From Gammaproteobacteria bacterium (GTDB lineage: Bacteria > Pseudomonadota > Gammaproteobacteria > SZUA-152), in assembly GCA_021647705.1 (NCBI GenBank), contig JAKIUF010000006.1, positions 62,001-126,000 of the forward strand: 64,000 bases of DNA. Reading direction: 5' to 3'. This document shows positions 38,201 through 46,359 of the stretch, piece by piece. A program made the position numbers and the translations under genes. Under the pieces are notes generated by a model, which saw only the letters and a list, made by a program, of their open reading frames with translations, was not told the origin of the DNA and did not search any database. Position 1 is the stretch's first letter. Each line of letters opens with the position of its first letter.

Positions 38201-38570
38201 CTACCATCAGTGCCGACCAGGTGCTGTCGGCCCGCAGGAACTGGGTGGCAATCTGGCCGGAATCCACATCCTTCTGGTCCGCCCAGGCACCGCGAATATA
38301 GGAGACCAGGTTACGGTCATAACGGCCACGGTCTCCCTCCCTCGCGGCGGCATTGAAACCTAACCAGGGTGGTGGCACCAGCAAGGCGGAGAGTGCATCC
38401 AGCAATGTGGACTTGCCCGACCCTGAACGTCCGACAATCAGAAAACCGTCTGCGGCAACGGGGATATCATGCAACCCGGAAAAAGTGCCCCAGTTAAAAA
38501 CCTGCAACCGGCGCATGCGATATTGCTCGGTCAACAACATATCCAGCGTAAGTTCTTCGACATTATTCAT
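35190..38570 (-). CDS. jetC: Wadjet SMC-like ATPase JetC
   Basis: JetC is the SMC-family motor of Wadjet. Walker A VGRSGSGKSTLLDAL lies near residue 45-60, a very long coiled coil fills the middle (roughly 250-1000), and the C-terminal head has the ABC signature GKSGGQREKLA followed by Walker B VVLDEAFGKAD and an IVATP switch. The frame opens at 38597, but the ATG at 38570 (MNNVEELTLD) is preferred because it overlaps the jetB stop by 8 bp. Length, about 1126 residues, is normal for type I JetC. Confidence 0.95.
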   Translation of the reverse strand: MNNVEELTLDMLLTEQYRMRRLQVFNWGTFSGLHDIPVAADGFLIVGRSGSGKSTLLDALSALLVPPPWLGFNAAAREGDRGRYDRNLVSYIRGAWADQKDVDSGQIATQFLRADSTWSALMVEYANQAGQVVSLIQLYWLRGTTTRSADVKRHYMLAERPFDVMQELADFKLDIRKLKQQLDDVYHNDKFRPYSERFRRLLGIDSEMALKLLHKTQSAKNLGDLNHFLREFMLDKPETFAVAERLVEEFDELDAAHQSVVIAREQVETLQPAREKHQRLTEVLQESNQLDELIVGVDAYRDERKAVLLEEELSRLRTEDQSLEGQEQRQGENLENLKTQLANLERDRREQGGGRIEQIEQEKRQSEQQRDERLAKRIQAQHACEQLGWVLPDSPQAYAELAGHARDYVDSWQKKSEALRDRQFQLLQQKKDTETEFVEVRKEIDAMQRQPSNIPAYMLELRVRLTDALGLLDEDLPFVGELIEVREEDVLWSGAIERVLHGFALSLLVDERHYAAVTTYVNDTRLKQRLVYHRLTAKSHTRSATIHNNSLIYKLQLKETACRAWLDAELKARFNYACVESLHAFRDSERAITREGQIKHGKSRHEKDDRRAIDDRRHWVLGFDNREKLGLFQNRAQHLADEISQFDQQITQLKNEETQHSDHFKACHTLANLRWQELDVAPLLVRIHELEKALKELRQGNSTLQKLGEKIEKQKQKIISADNAWSTLKAKRINIKEQLHQHQEELNELQVLIKTLTLTPFQSEGLEARFSALEQTLTLKNLEQQRTRVERNLNGERRVLQEETNTLEKNIERVFASFKNTWPQDGADMDASLASAPEFLAKLQRLEHDGLPAFEQRFFEMLQEQSTENLAALNTHLRQARKDIRDRMELVNESLSGADFSPGTHLQIVVNDRQLDSVTDFQRQIQQVLDNAWGTDRALAEERFAVMRSLVNQLSGQDSEQQRWREQVLDVRQHVDFVGYEYDAEGDEVEVYRSGAGKSGGQREKLATTCLAAALRYQLGGSDGGLPMYAPVVLDEAFGKADNEFTELAMKIFTNFGFQMIVATPLKSVMTLEPFIGGACFVDIAERKRSATLQIEYDQQARKLDLPDTLSGTSRDNKAHGENLPA

Positions 38571-39255
38571 TGTCGTGGCCTTCGTCCAATGGAACATCCT
38601 CTGCTAATAGAGACTGGTATTGCCGGAGCAGCGAACCAATTTGCTCGGCACTGAATAACAGCTTCAGTGTCGGTGCCACTTCATAACGCTCATCGCTGTC
38701 TCTTATCCGGCTGAGAATGCTGTTCTTTTTGGCTTTCTCAATGGCGGCATTAACCCGTTTGTCGAACCCGGCCCGGTCCGTGTTGATGCTTTGCTCGTAA
38801 AGCCCCAGTTGCTCACGCATATCCGTCGCAGACACTACTGCACGTAATCCTTGTGTTTCTGCTTCGGTCAATTGCTGACGGAGGTAAAGCATTAACACCG
38901 AATCAATAAAAGTCAGATTGGTACGACGCAATAGTGTGGGTGTTTCCAGATCTCCCGTGTCTGCCTGACGGGTAAAAGCCACTTGCATATCACGATCCAA
39001 CACCAGCTCCAGAAACAACTCGGCGAGGCGTGAACGAATAAGTGCTTCATGACGCGACAGTACCGGCCACAGTTTTGTATGTCGCTTCGCATCCAGCGAA
39101 GGGCCGGATAATAGTTGTACCAGCACACGTCGTGCATCCATGGGCAGCTGACCCAAATCCCCCGGAAACAATTCCGTGGAGACGTGCTCTTTTTCGTCTG
39201 CCTCATCTGGCAGCCGTTCAAGTAAGTCAGGTTCTTTTTCAGAATGTTCCATCAT
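38563..39255 (-). CDS. jetB: Wadjet subunit JetB (kleisin-associated, DUF4194)
   Basis: JetB is the MukE-like accessory subunit of Wadjet. The 230-residue acidic protein has FPGDLGQLPMDARRVLVQLL near the N-terminus (the key residues are in LPxDARRVLVQLL) and the winged-helix-rich region ILSRIRDSDERYEVAPTL near the end. It sits in the expected place before jetC. Upstream, however, 383 bp of repeats separate it from jetA, whereas these genes usually touch. It may therefore need its own promoter. Confidence 0.9.
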   Translation of the reverse strand: MMEHSEKEPDLLERLPDEADEKEHVSTELFPGDLGQLPMDARRVLVQLLSGPSLDAKRHTKLWPVLSRHEALIRSRLAELFLELVLDRDMQVAFTRQADTGDLETPTLLRRTNLTFIDSVLMLYLRQQLTEAETQGLRAVVSATDMREQLGLYEQSINTDRAGFDKRVNAAIEKAKKNSILSRIRDSDERYEVAPTLKLLFSAEQIGSLLRQYQSLLAEDVPLDEGHDNE

Positions 39256-39358
39256 GCGGTTCTGTTTATAACGTAGAATATGCGCTCGTTAACTTTACAC
39301 TTTAATGTGAATCAAGTGCTGAAAACACGCTATTTTTTAAAAAAATCACTGGGTATTT

Positions 39359-39434
39359 AACACAGAGATCGCAGAGGCACAGAGTTTTTAATGTTTTTCT
39401 CTGCGACCTCTGCGTCTCTGTGACCTCTGCGTTT
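39359..39434. repeat. CAGAG-type palindromic repeat between jetB and jetA
   Basis: AACACAGAGATCGCAGAGGC, centre GTTTTTAATGTTTTTC, and right arm CTCTGCGACC, CTGTGACC and TCTGCGTTT form a long near-perfect hairpin. It belongs to the same family as 30444-30542. Confidence 0.85.
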
Positions 39435-39514
39435 ATAACACGGCACTTGTCAGCACCACTACAACATAACCTGCCAATACACTGGAACGCTCATCCAAGA
39501 GTTTAAATCTCTGG

Positions 39515-39539
39515 ATTCCGGCTAAAAACATGCCGGAAT
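39515..39539. repeat. Short REP-like hairpin
   Basis: ATTCCGGC and GCCGGAAT around TAAAAACAT form a perfect 8-bp stem, with the flanking CTGG and GACG typical of REP-like sequences in gammaproteobacteria. It is one of three unrelated palindromes in the jetA-jetB gap. Confidence 0.75.
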
Positions 39540-39563
39540 GACGGTATTTTCAGATCGTAGACC

Positions 39564-39637
39564 GTAGGGTGGGCACGTCGTTTGTGCCCACGCGGTGATT
39601 CCACATCCGCGTGGGCAAAAAAACATGCCCACCCTAC
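39564..39637. repeat. 74-bp palindromic element with GTAGGGTGGGCA termini
   Basis: Twelve-base perfect terminal inverted repeats (GTAGGGTGGGCA) enclose a second, inner palindrome (CCCACGCGG and CCGCGTGGG). The element ends one base before the jetA stop codon (39639). Its termini resemble those of the larger element at 28560-28702. Confidence 0.85.
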
Positions 39638-39638
39638 T

Positions 39639-41120
39639 TTATATGCCATCATGACTGATATTAAATGACTCTTTGACAAAATAAATACGGGGAATACGGG
39701 CACTGCGTGGCGTACCATCCGCGCCTTCCCAATCAACGGTCTCGGTACTGTCCCCAGTACTATCCACCCGCACACCATGGCGCACGCCGATGGCAAGATA
39801 ACCCACCACACTGCCCAGACCCTGTTCCGCCGGATAATGCTCCATCACCTCGGCAACCGAGATCTGGCTCCGTTTTTCCAACAACTGCGTAATATGTCCC
39901 TGCAAACGGCAAAAATCAATTTCCGACTGGGCCACCAGTTCACTTACTGCCTCCAGCGATATCTCTGCGGTTTCCGCCAAAGGAATACCCCCTTCAATCA
40001 TATCCAGACTGGGGTCATGCAAAACCTGTCGTGACAATGAATCGATTTTGCTGCTGGTCAGATAAAGGGTATGGCCAATATTTTCATTCGCCCGGATTTG
40101 ATCCTTAGCCGCCAAAGCGGCACGCTGCGCCGTTTTGATCAACCGGCTCAAACGACGCTGCTGCTGATAGTCACGGCTTTGCACAAACTGTTTCAAGCCA
40201 CGCGCAAAGTTTTGCAACACTTCATGCACCTCCGCCCCCTGCTCCAGTAACAACCGGGTGAGCTGTAACAAAAAGCGTTTTTCCTGCCGTTCCAGCTGAT
40301 GCGCGAAATCCCGCGAGAGCACTTGCTCCAGTGCCACATCAAAGCCTGCACTTTGTTCCGGGTCCGTCAGCAAACGCCAAAAAGCCTTGAACGTACGCCC
40401 GGCATCACTATCGGCAATCACATCAACACCGGCGAACAATGCCTCCAGTACCTCACCACGACCACCGTCACTCTCCATCACACTTTCGCGTAATTGCCGG
40501 TTCAGTTTTTGAAACTCGTCACGCACCTGACGGAAATCACTGGCCAGCTCATCCGCCAGCGCAATAATCTCACGGGAACGTTCCAGCGCACGTTCGTCAT
40601 CAAGGGTTTCCAGCTTGCCGGCATTAATGGCATCGATTTGTGCGTCAATACGCTGTCGTTCCTTCATCAGCGTCTGAATGCGGGTTTCCGGATTGCTCTC
40701 CGTCTGTTCCGCCAGCAAAACCAGTTGTTGAATCACCATGGCCAAACGGGTTTCAGTGGCAACGGTATGTTTTTCTGTCAGGCCATCGATAAAACGAATG
40801 GCCTGCACAGCGGCGGCACTCAGCTCGTACTCCTCTTCACTGGCGGTTTGCTGAAACGTGCGTTCCAAAAACCCTGCGGCCAGCCACTGCGTCAGATAGA
40901 CCTGCGCCGTCTGCGGCAAATCGCAGCCCCGGGTACGCAATATGTCCAGATCACGGCCAATGCGATCATGCAGGATGGAACTGGCCACCCGCCGCTCCTT
41001 GTCCAGCAAATGTGTCTGCAATAACGCCAAAATTGCAGGCGCATTATCCGCCGCCAGCAGACGCCAGATTGACTCCTTACGCAAACGTGAATTAATCGCG
41101 ACACGCTGGGCGGCCTTCAT
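39639..41120 (-). CDS. jetA: Wadjet kleisin subunit JetA (DUF3375)
   Basis: JetA is the MukF-like kleisin of the Wadjet complex. The 493-residue protein starts with a DUF3375 domain (LRKESIWRLLAADNAPAILALL), has a long helical middle and ends with a winged-helix part (VAEVMEHYPAEQGLGSVVGYL). It is the first gene of the operon. The stop codon abuts the 74-bp palindromic element, so the last few residues (SFNISHDGI) may have been affected by its arrival. Confidence 0.92.
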   Translation of the reverse strand: MKAAQRVAINSRLRKESIWRLLAADNAPAILALLQTHLLDKERRVASSILHDRIGRDLDILRTRGCDLPQTAQVYLTQWLAAGFLERTFQQTASEEEYELSAAAVQAIRFIDGLTEKHTVATETRLAMVIQQLVLLAEQTESNPETRIQTLMKERQRIDAQIDAINAGKLETLDDERALERSREIIALADELASDFRQVRDEFQKLNRQLRESVMESDGGRGEVLEALFAGVDVIADSDAGRTFKAFWRLLTDPEQSAGFDVALEQVLSRDFAHQLERQEKRFLLQLTRLLLEQGAEVHEVLQNFARGLKQFVQSRDYQQQRRLSRLIKTAQRAALAAKDQIRANENIGHTLYLTSSKIDSLSRQVLHDPSLDMIEGGIPLAETAEISLEAVSELVAQSEIDFCRLQGHITQLLEKRSQISVAEVMEHYPAEQGLGSVVGYLAIGVRHGVRVDSTGDSTETVDWEGADGTPRSARIPRIYFVKESFNISHDGI

Positions 41121-41259
41121 GTTTGATTACCTGGTTTTTGTTTGGTTTTTTTATGGGAAATGGCATATTAGCATAGGAATTCATGTGTCTTTCCAACACA
41201 TTCAGAATCAGAAAATAATCACATGCACATTTAAGTACCTGTTTGTTTCGCGAAATAAG

Positions 41260-41460
41260 TTACCTCGGGGCAACCCTTCGAAATGACTGTCTGATGTAAT
41301 TAGGCATGCCTTGCTCTGTCAACGCAACGGCTTCCAATGCCTGAACTTCGCCCCTTTCCCATTTTGCCCATTTGTAGAACTCGAACTGGAGAGACGTTGG
41401 AACCACCACCGTCTCAACGTCATCCAGCCAGGGCTGAAATTGTTCAGCCAGACAACCCAT
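41260..41460 (-). pseudogene. Truncated PIN-domain toxin (VapC) remnant
   Basis: The 66 residues include DVETVVVPTSLQFEFYKWAK and ALEAVALTEQG, which match the second and third helices of VapC-type PIN ribonucleases. The first strand with the catalytic Asp (normally VDSSGWLEY) is absent, apparently through a deletion that joins an ATG directly to the helix before DVET, and the C-terminal half with the other catalytic acids is missing. It starts inside the stop codon of vapB (TAATG). It cannot be an active nuclease. Confidence 0.75.
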
Positions 41461-41669
41461 TACACGCGATCCTTGCGATCACGATATCCCGCAGGATCAG
41501 CCTCATTGAACAGACCGCGTGCTTTTGTCTGTGAACGTCTCGGAATAAGCTCGATGATATCGCCCTTGGTAATGAGGGTAAACTTCTGCCCCGCTTGTAA
41601 ACCGAGCTTCTCACGGATAGCTTTGGGAATAGCCAATTGGTACTTACTGGACAGGGTTGCTGAGACCAT
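41460..41669 (-). CDS. vapB: AbrB-type antitoxin (VapB/MazE-like)
   Basis: Sixty-nine residues from the ATG at 41669, chosen because AAGGTG lies 6-11 bases upstream. MVSATLSSKYQLAIPKAIRE is the AbrB swapped-hairpin DNA-binding motif, followed by LGLQAGQKFTL. The C-terminal part, which would wrap the toxin, is basic. Its toxin partner is destroyed, so it survives alone and may still repress its own promoter, which faces the divergent STAND gene 75 bp away. Confidence 0.88.
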   Translation of the reverse strand: MVSATLSSKYQLAIPKAIREKLGLQAGQKFTLITKGDIIELIPRRSQTKARGLFNEADPAGYRDRKDRV

Positions 41670-41743
41670 ATTTTCACCTTTCAAATAAGACTGTGTTCTT
41701 CGCAACCATAGCATGCTGAAAAACAAGCGTTATACAATGGGCT

Positions 41744-44700
41744 ATGGATTTACCAGACGACAACCCAAGCACCATTCAACGCAGCTTTAGAGAACTCTCG
41801 GACAAAGAAGCCTGTGACGTTGAACAAATCTCCATCCTGGCCCACATGGGGTGGTCGGGGATATTCGGATGGGACAAACTGCTAAAGTCCCAGCGTATTT
41901 TGATCGTTTCTGAAGCCGGTACCGGTAAAACCTACGAATGCCGAGCCAAACAAGCCGCGCTATCAAAAGCAGGCAAAGCCGCATTCTATTTCGATCTGGC
42001 ACAGCTTTCCAACAACAACCTTCGCGACCTCCTGTCTCTCGAAGAGGAAAAGCGCTTCGATGCCTGGCTCGCAGCACAATCTGATATCGCCACAATATTT
42101 CTCGATTCCATCGATGAGTTGAAGCTGACTCTAGGGTCGTTTGAAGGAGCGCTAAAGCGCCTCAACAAGGCGATGGCGGGGCAACTCGGCCGTGCCAGAA
42201 TCGTGATTACAACTCGACCCATTCCCATCGATGATCGTCTGATCCGGCAACACTTGCCGATTCCCGGAAAGAGTGAACCGGTTGCCAGCGGTGAAGAAAC
42301 CTTCGCCAACATCGCAATGAATAAACAGCACAATAACGAAAAGGACAAGCAAGCGGGTGATAATCCTCCGGCTTGGCTGAATGTCACACTAATGCCTCTC
42401 TCGGATGATCAGATCCGGGAAATGGCAGGCCTCCAGGGAGTGACTGATGCAGACGCGCTGCTCGAAGATATCCGCAAACGCAATGCGGAAGATTTTGTCA
42501 GGCGACCACAAGACCTGGTCGAATTATGCTCCGATTGGCAAGACCATCGTCGCATCCGCACCCATCGCGAGCAAATTGCGCATAATATCGCAACCAAGCT
42601 AAAACCGCGCACGGATCGAAGCGAAAAGGTGCAACTCACGAAGGATAAAACGCTTGAAGGTGCTAGCCGCCTTGCACTCGCTATGCTGCTCACTCGCAAA
42701 CTCACCCTTCGGCACAGCGCTGAAGCCGATAAGAGCGGCGAACCGAAAACCGCTTTGAATCCGGCAGCAATCTTGCCCGATTGGTCTGCCAATGAGCATG
42801 AAACCCTTTTGGAGAGAGCGCTATTTGGCTTTGCCAGTTATGGCCGTGTACGGTTCCACCATCGATCAGTCGTCGAATACCTTGCGGCCCATCGCCTGGA
42901 AAGCATGCTGAGCTGCGACATGTCAATGAAGGCGATCAAACGTTTGCTGTTCGCCGAAACCCCGCAGGGTATTAAGGTCATAAAGCCGTCAATGCGACCT
43001 GTTGCAGCTTGGCTTGCTCTCTCCCAGCCAAGTATATTTAGTGAAATACGTGATCGCGAGCCCAACGTCTTGCTCAACTATGCGGACCCGGAATCACTAA
43101 CGCCGCAACAGCGTATTGATACCTTACGCACCTACGCCAGGCAATACGGCCAAGGCAACTGGTGCGGTTTGCATGTACCACGTGTGCAAGTTTACCGCTT
43201 CGCCTCGAATGAACTTGCCTCTGAAGTTTTGCACCTGTGGGAATCCGGGATTGAAAACCCGGAAGTAAGAACTCTGCTTTTAGAGCTTATTGCAGCAGTT
43301 CCCATGCGTGAGGGTGCCAACATCGCCTATTCGGTCGTCATGCAAGATGATGCTGATAGTGCCGAGCGCGTTGAAGCACTCGGTGCGTTGATCAAACTCA
43401 ACGACTCTCGACTTGAGGCGGTAACCCTCTCCATGGAGACCGATCCAGATATCTGGCCTGATAAGCCCCTTAAGAACTCGATACTGGAGCTCTTTCCGGC
43501 ACATATTCCAGTCGAGCGTTTGTGCAAAATTCTGTCACGCATCACAGAGTCCCCGCACAGCACTGATAACCTGAACTGGCTTTGGCCGCACTTGATTGCC
43601 AAAGCCAATATGGCATCTGGCTATCTTGAGGCGTTGCGTGCCGGATTGACTGACCTCGTAGCCGAGGGCATCGAATGGCATAAAGAAAAATGGCCTCATA
43701 GTCTTGTAACCCCAAGGCAATATCTCGTTGCCCCGCTCGCCGCCGTCTGTCTTCGTCAGTTAGCTGAAGGCAACACATCGCCTGCAGTTGTCAACTCAAG
43801 TGTTATAGCCCTCCGGTCCACACATGACGAGTACAGTCACAACGAGTCCGTCACTGATTTGCGAAAAGCGCTTGCGCAGTCACCAGCATCGCTGAGGAAG
43901 GCGATATTCTGGGCTGATGACGCTTTCGTTCAGAGTTATCACTCTCAGAAAAACCCGTGGCGCCGCCTCTACGAGGTCAATCATTACGGTGCGATCAGCT
44001 TGAGTGCTTGTCAAGACAAAAACTGGATTCTGGCGAACCTCTCTGACTCAAAGTGGCCTCTCCCTGAACGCGCCATGATGCTTGAAGCAGCGATGCATAA
44101 TGTTTGGGACGGCCAAGGCGATAAACTCGACTATGTTCTGACTCTGAAAGACCGGGTTGTCGATTGCCCTGCACTTACGGCACGTATCAACGACTATATC
44201 AAGCCCGTCCCTGCCAACAACGAATTTGCCGGTATGAAAGCAAAACATCAAAAGCGCCAGAAACAGGCTAAACACCGCCAGACCAAAGATCATGAGAGCT
44301 GGATGTTATTCTGGCGAGAAGTGGCCAATAATCCGCAAACGGCTTTCAGTCCCGGGCAAGCAGAAAATACCGTATGGAACTTGTGGCAAGCAATGAGCCG
44401 CTCTGGTGAAGAAAGCCGCTCATCAGGATGGAATCGACATTTCATCGAACAATATTTCAACAAGGAGATTGCTGACCAGTTACGCTTGACAATGATAAAT
44501 ATTTGGCGAAACGACCGGCCTACGCTACGTAGCGAGCGTCCAGAGAACGAGAGAGGAACATTTCAAGTCAAATGGCAGTTAGGTCTCGCAGCCATAGCGG
44601 CAGAGGCAGAAGACAAGAATTGGGCGCGCAATCTATCCTCTGAGGAAGCAAAATTGGCGCTCCGTTGCGCGCCAATTGAACTAAATGGCTTTCCTTCATG

Positions 44701-46144
44701 GCTTGAGAGTCTTGCTAGTGCTCATCCTGCTGCTATTAAAGCAGTATTAGGCTCGGAATTGATAACTGAATTAAACGAGATCGCAACAACCCAGTACCAC
44801 CTCGTTGTCTTACAAAACATTAGTCATGCTGCCCCGTTAGTAGCAGCCTTGTTTGTTCCACACCTCCGTACCTGGTTCGATGAAAACACTCAACGCATTA
44901 GAGAGGATGAAGATAGCGCCCGGGTAACTGATCGTCTCCGGCAAGTTATCGACATCTTGTTGAGGCATGGTGACATGCATGTGTGTGAGCATGTTTGCAC
45001 AGTTGCAGCACAGCAACTCGCTGACGGTCATGATCAGGACTTCGCGTACATATGGCTTTCTACCTTGATGCAACTAAATCCCACCGCAGGAACCGGGCAG
45101 CTCGAACAAATGCTGAGTGAAGTTAAACCTGGAGGTCGGGGGCTAGGGGTTAACTGGATTAGCCTTCTGTTCGGTGACCGTCATAGCAAGACATTGATCA
45201 ACCTCCGTTCGCCCGAATTTACTCCTGCCTTGCTACTACGTCTCGTGCGGCTCGCTTATCGCCATGTACAACCCCTGGAAGACATTAGACATGAGAGCGC
45301 CTACACTCCCGGTCTCCGCGATCATGCCCAAAATGGCCGTGATGCTTTGTTGAATGCCCTACTGAACACTAAGGGTCCGGAGGGCTGGGAGGCAAAACTT
45401 GAATTGGCTAACGATCCACTATTGGCGCATTTTCGTGATCGGGCCTTGTTGATTGCCCGTGAGAAGGCTGCGGAGGAATTAGATGGAATAGCCCTCTCCG
45501 AGTCCGAGGTAATAGCACTTAACCACAACAGGGAAGTGCCTCCCACCACTCGTGATGAATTGTTCACGCTCATGGTAGATCGTCTTGACGATTTCAAAGA
45601 TCTGTTACTCCGCGATGATTCACCACGCGCTGCATGGGCTGGCATTTCAGATGAGAAAGTGATGCGCCGTGAAATCGCGCGTGAGCTGCGCAATACCGCC
45701 AACCACGCTTACACTGTTGATCAGGAGAGCGTGACAGCTGACGAGAAGGAAACCGACATCAGATTGCGCTCCTCCACTTCAGATCATCAAGCCGTGATCG
45801 AACTTAAGTTAGGCGACAAACGTACAGGCCGTGACCTGCGCGACACGATTAAAGAGCAGTTGGTAACCAAATACATGGCACCGGATGCGTGCCGCTCTGG
45901 ATGCCTGCTGATCACCATCGCCAAGAATCGAACCTGGCAGCATCCAGATTCCAAAAAATTCCTTGATGTTGCCGGGCTGGAATCAATGCTTCAAAAAGAA
46001 GCATCAAAAATCGTTACCGAGATGGGACTAACCCTGCGGCTTACTGCACAAGTGCTTGATCTACGGCCACGTCTTCCGACCGAAAAGGAGTCTGTAACGA
46101 CACAAAAACGTAAATCCGTTTCGAACCCACAACAGAACAATTAG
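41744..46144 (+). CDS. STAND/NACHT-like NTPase with C-terminal PD-(D/E)XK-like nuclease domain
   Basis: A 1466-residue protein. The N-terminal P-loop module has Walker A VSEAGTGKTY (Lys62), Walker B TIFLDSIDEL (Asp121, with Asp124 and Glu125) and ARIVITTRP (Arg158, sensor-like), followed by a helical segment with FVRRPQDLVEL, as in STAND/NACHT NTPases. Residues about 400-1290 are all-helical with a HEAT/TPR-like look, suited to ligand sensing. Near the C-terminus TDIRL (Asp1338), AVIELK (Glu1353, Lys1355) and EQLVTKYM (Gln1372) give a PD-(D/E)XK nuclease core. No signal or membrane segment exists. It lies between Wadjet, an eroded vapBC and a decayed zeta module. Defence is inferred from this architecture and setting. 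TATACAAT lies just before the ATG, so the message may have a very short leader. The specific family is not recognised. Confidence 0.85.
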   Translation: MDLPDDNPSTIQRSFRELSDKEACDVEQISILAHMGWSGIFGWDKLLKSQRILIVSEAGTGKTYECRAKQAALSKAGKAAFYFDLAQLSNNNLRDLLSLEEEKRFDAWLAAQSDIATIFLDSIDELKLTLGSFEGALKRLNKAMAGQLGRARIVITTRPIPIDDRLIRQHLPIPGKSEPVASGEETFANIAMNKQHNNEKDKQAGDNPPAWLNVTLMPLSDDQIREMAGLQGVTDADALLEDIRKRNAEDFVRRPQDLVELCSDWQDHRRIRTHREQIAHNIATKLKPRTDRSEKVQLTKDKTLEGASRLALAMLLTRKLTLRHSAEADKSGEPKTALNPAAILPDWSANEHETLLERALFGFASYGRVRFHHRSVVEYLAAHRLESMLSCDMSMKAIKRLLFAETPQGIKVIKPSMRPVAAWLALSQPSIFSEIRDREPNVLLNYADPESLTPQQRIDTLRTYARQYGQGNWCGLHVPRVQVYRFASNELASEVLHLWESGIENPEVRTLLLELIAAVPMREGANIAYSVVMQDDADSAERVEALGALIKLNDSRLEAVTLSMETDPDIWPDKPLKNSILELFPAHIPVERLCKILSRITESPHSTDNLNWLWPHLIAKANMASGYLEALRAGLTDLVAEGIEWHKEKWPHSLVTPRQYLVAPLAAVCLRQLAEGNTSPAVVNSSVIALRSTHDEYSHNESVTDLRKALAQSPASLRKAIFWADDAFVQSYHSQKNPWRRLYEVNHYGAISLSACQDKNWILANLSDSKWPLPERAMMLEAAMHNVWDGQGDKLDYVLTLKDRVVDCPALTARINDYIKPVPANNEFAGMKAKHQKRQKQAKHRQTKDHESWMLFWREVANNPQTAFSPGQAENTVWNLWQAMSRSGEESRSSGWNRHFIEQYFNKEIADQLRLTMINIWRNDRPTLRSERPENERGTFQVKWQLGLAAIAAEAEDKNWARNLSSEEAKLALRCAPIELNGFPSWLESLASAHPAAIKAVLGSELITELNEIATTQYHLVVLQNISHAAPLVAALFVPHLRTWFDENTQRIREDEDSARVTDRLRQVIDILLRHGDMHVCEHVCTVAAQQLADGHDQDFAYIWLSTLMQLNPTAGTGQLEQMLSEVKPGGRGLGVNWISLLFGDRHSKTLINLRSPEFTPALLLRLVRLAYRHVQPLEDIRHESAYTPGLRDHAQNGRDALLNALLNTKGPEGWEAKLELANDPLLAHFRDRALLIAREKAAEELDGIALSESEVIALNHNREVPPTTRDELFTLMVDRLDDFKDLLLRDDSPRAAWAGISDEKVMRREIARELRNTANHAYTVDQESVTADEKETDIRLRSSTSDHQAVIELKLGDKRTGRDLRDTIKEQLVTKYMAPDACRSGCLLITIAKNRTWQHPDSKKFLDVAGLESMLQKEASKIVTEMGLTLRLTAQVLDLRPRLPTEKESVTTQKRKSVSNPQQNN

Positions 46145-46154
46145 CAGCGACACA

Positions 46155-46349
46155 TTATTGCGCAATAACATCTTCGCCACGTTTTACAATGTTGCCAAAA
46201 GCAATAATTACTGACCAAATTGAAACACTGTTGCCCTGGAATATAAAAAATGGGATTAGTTGAACGTTAAAGCTAAAAAAAACTGCTAATTTCTGTAACG
46301 CTTTGATTTTATCAAAACGTCGTCCTTCCAAAGGAACTACATTCTTCAT
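46155..46349 (-). CDS. Small hypothetical protein, 64 aa
   Basis: The frame reads MKNVVPLEGRRFDKIKALQK and ends with a hydrophobic stretch (FFSFNVQLIPFFIFQG and VSIWSVIIAFG). It starts 11 bp after the end of the zeta-type kinase pseudogene and 3'-overlaps nothing. It might be a membrane-anchored companion, but no family is recognised and the ribosome site is weak. Confidence 0.3.
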   Translation of the reverse strand: MKNVVPLEGRRFDKIKALQKLAVFFSFNVQLIPFFIFQGNSVSIWSVIIAFGNIVKRGEDVIAQ

Positions 46350-46359
46350 ATTTAAAGCT

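Noticed and set aside
39359-39637. CRISPR array or attC cassette sites in the jetA-jetB gap
   Set aside because: The repeats are three unrelated palindromes without regular spacers, and no integron core sites were recognised.
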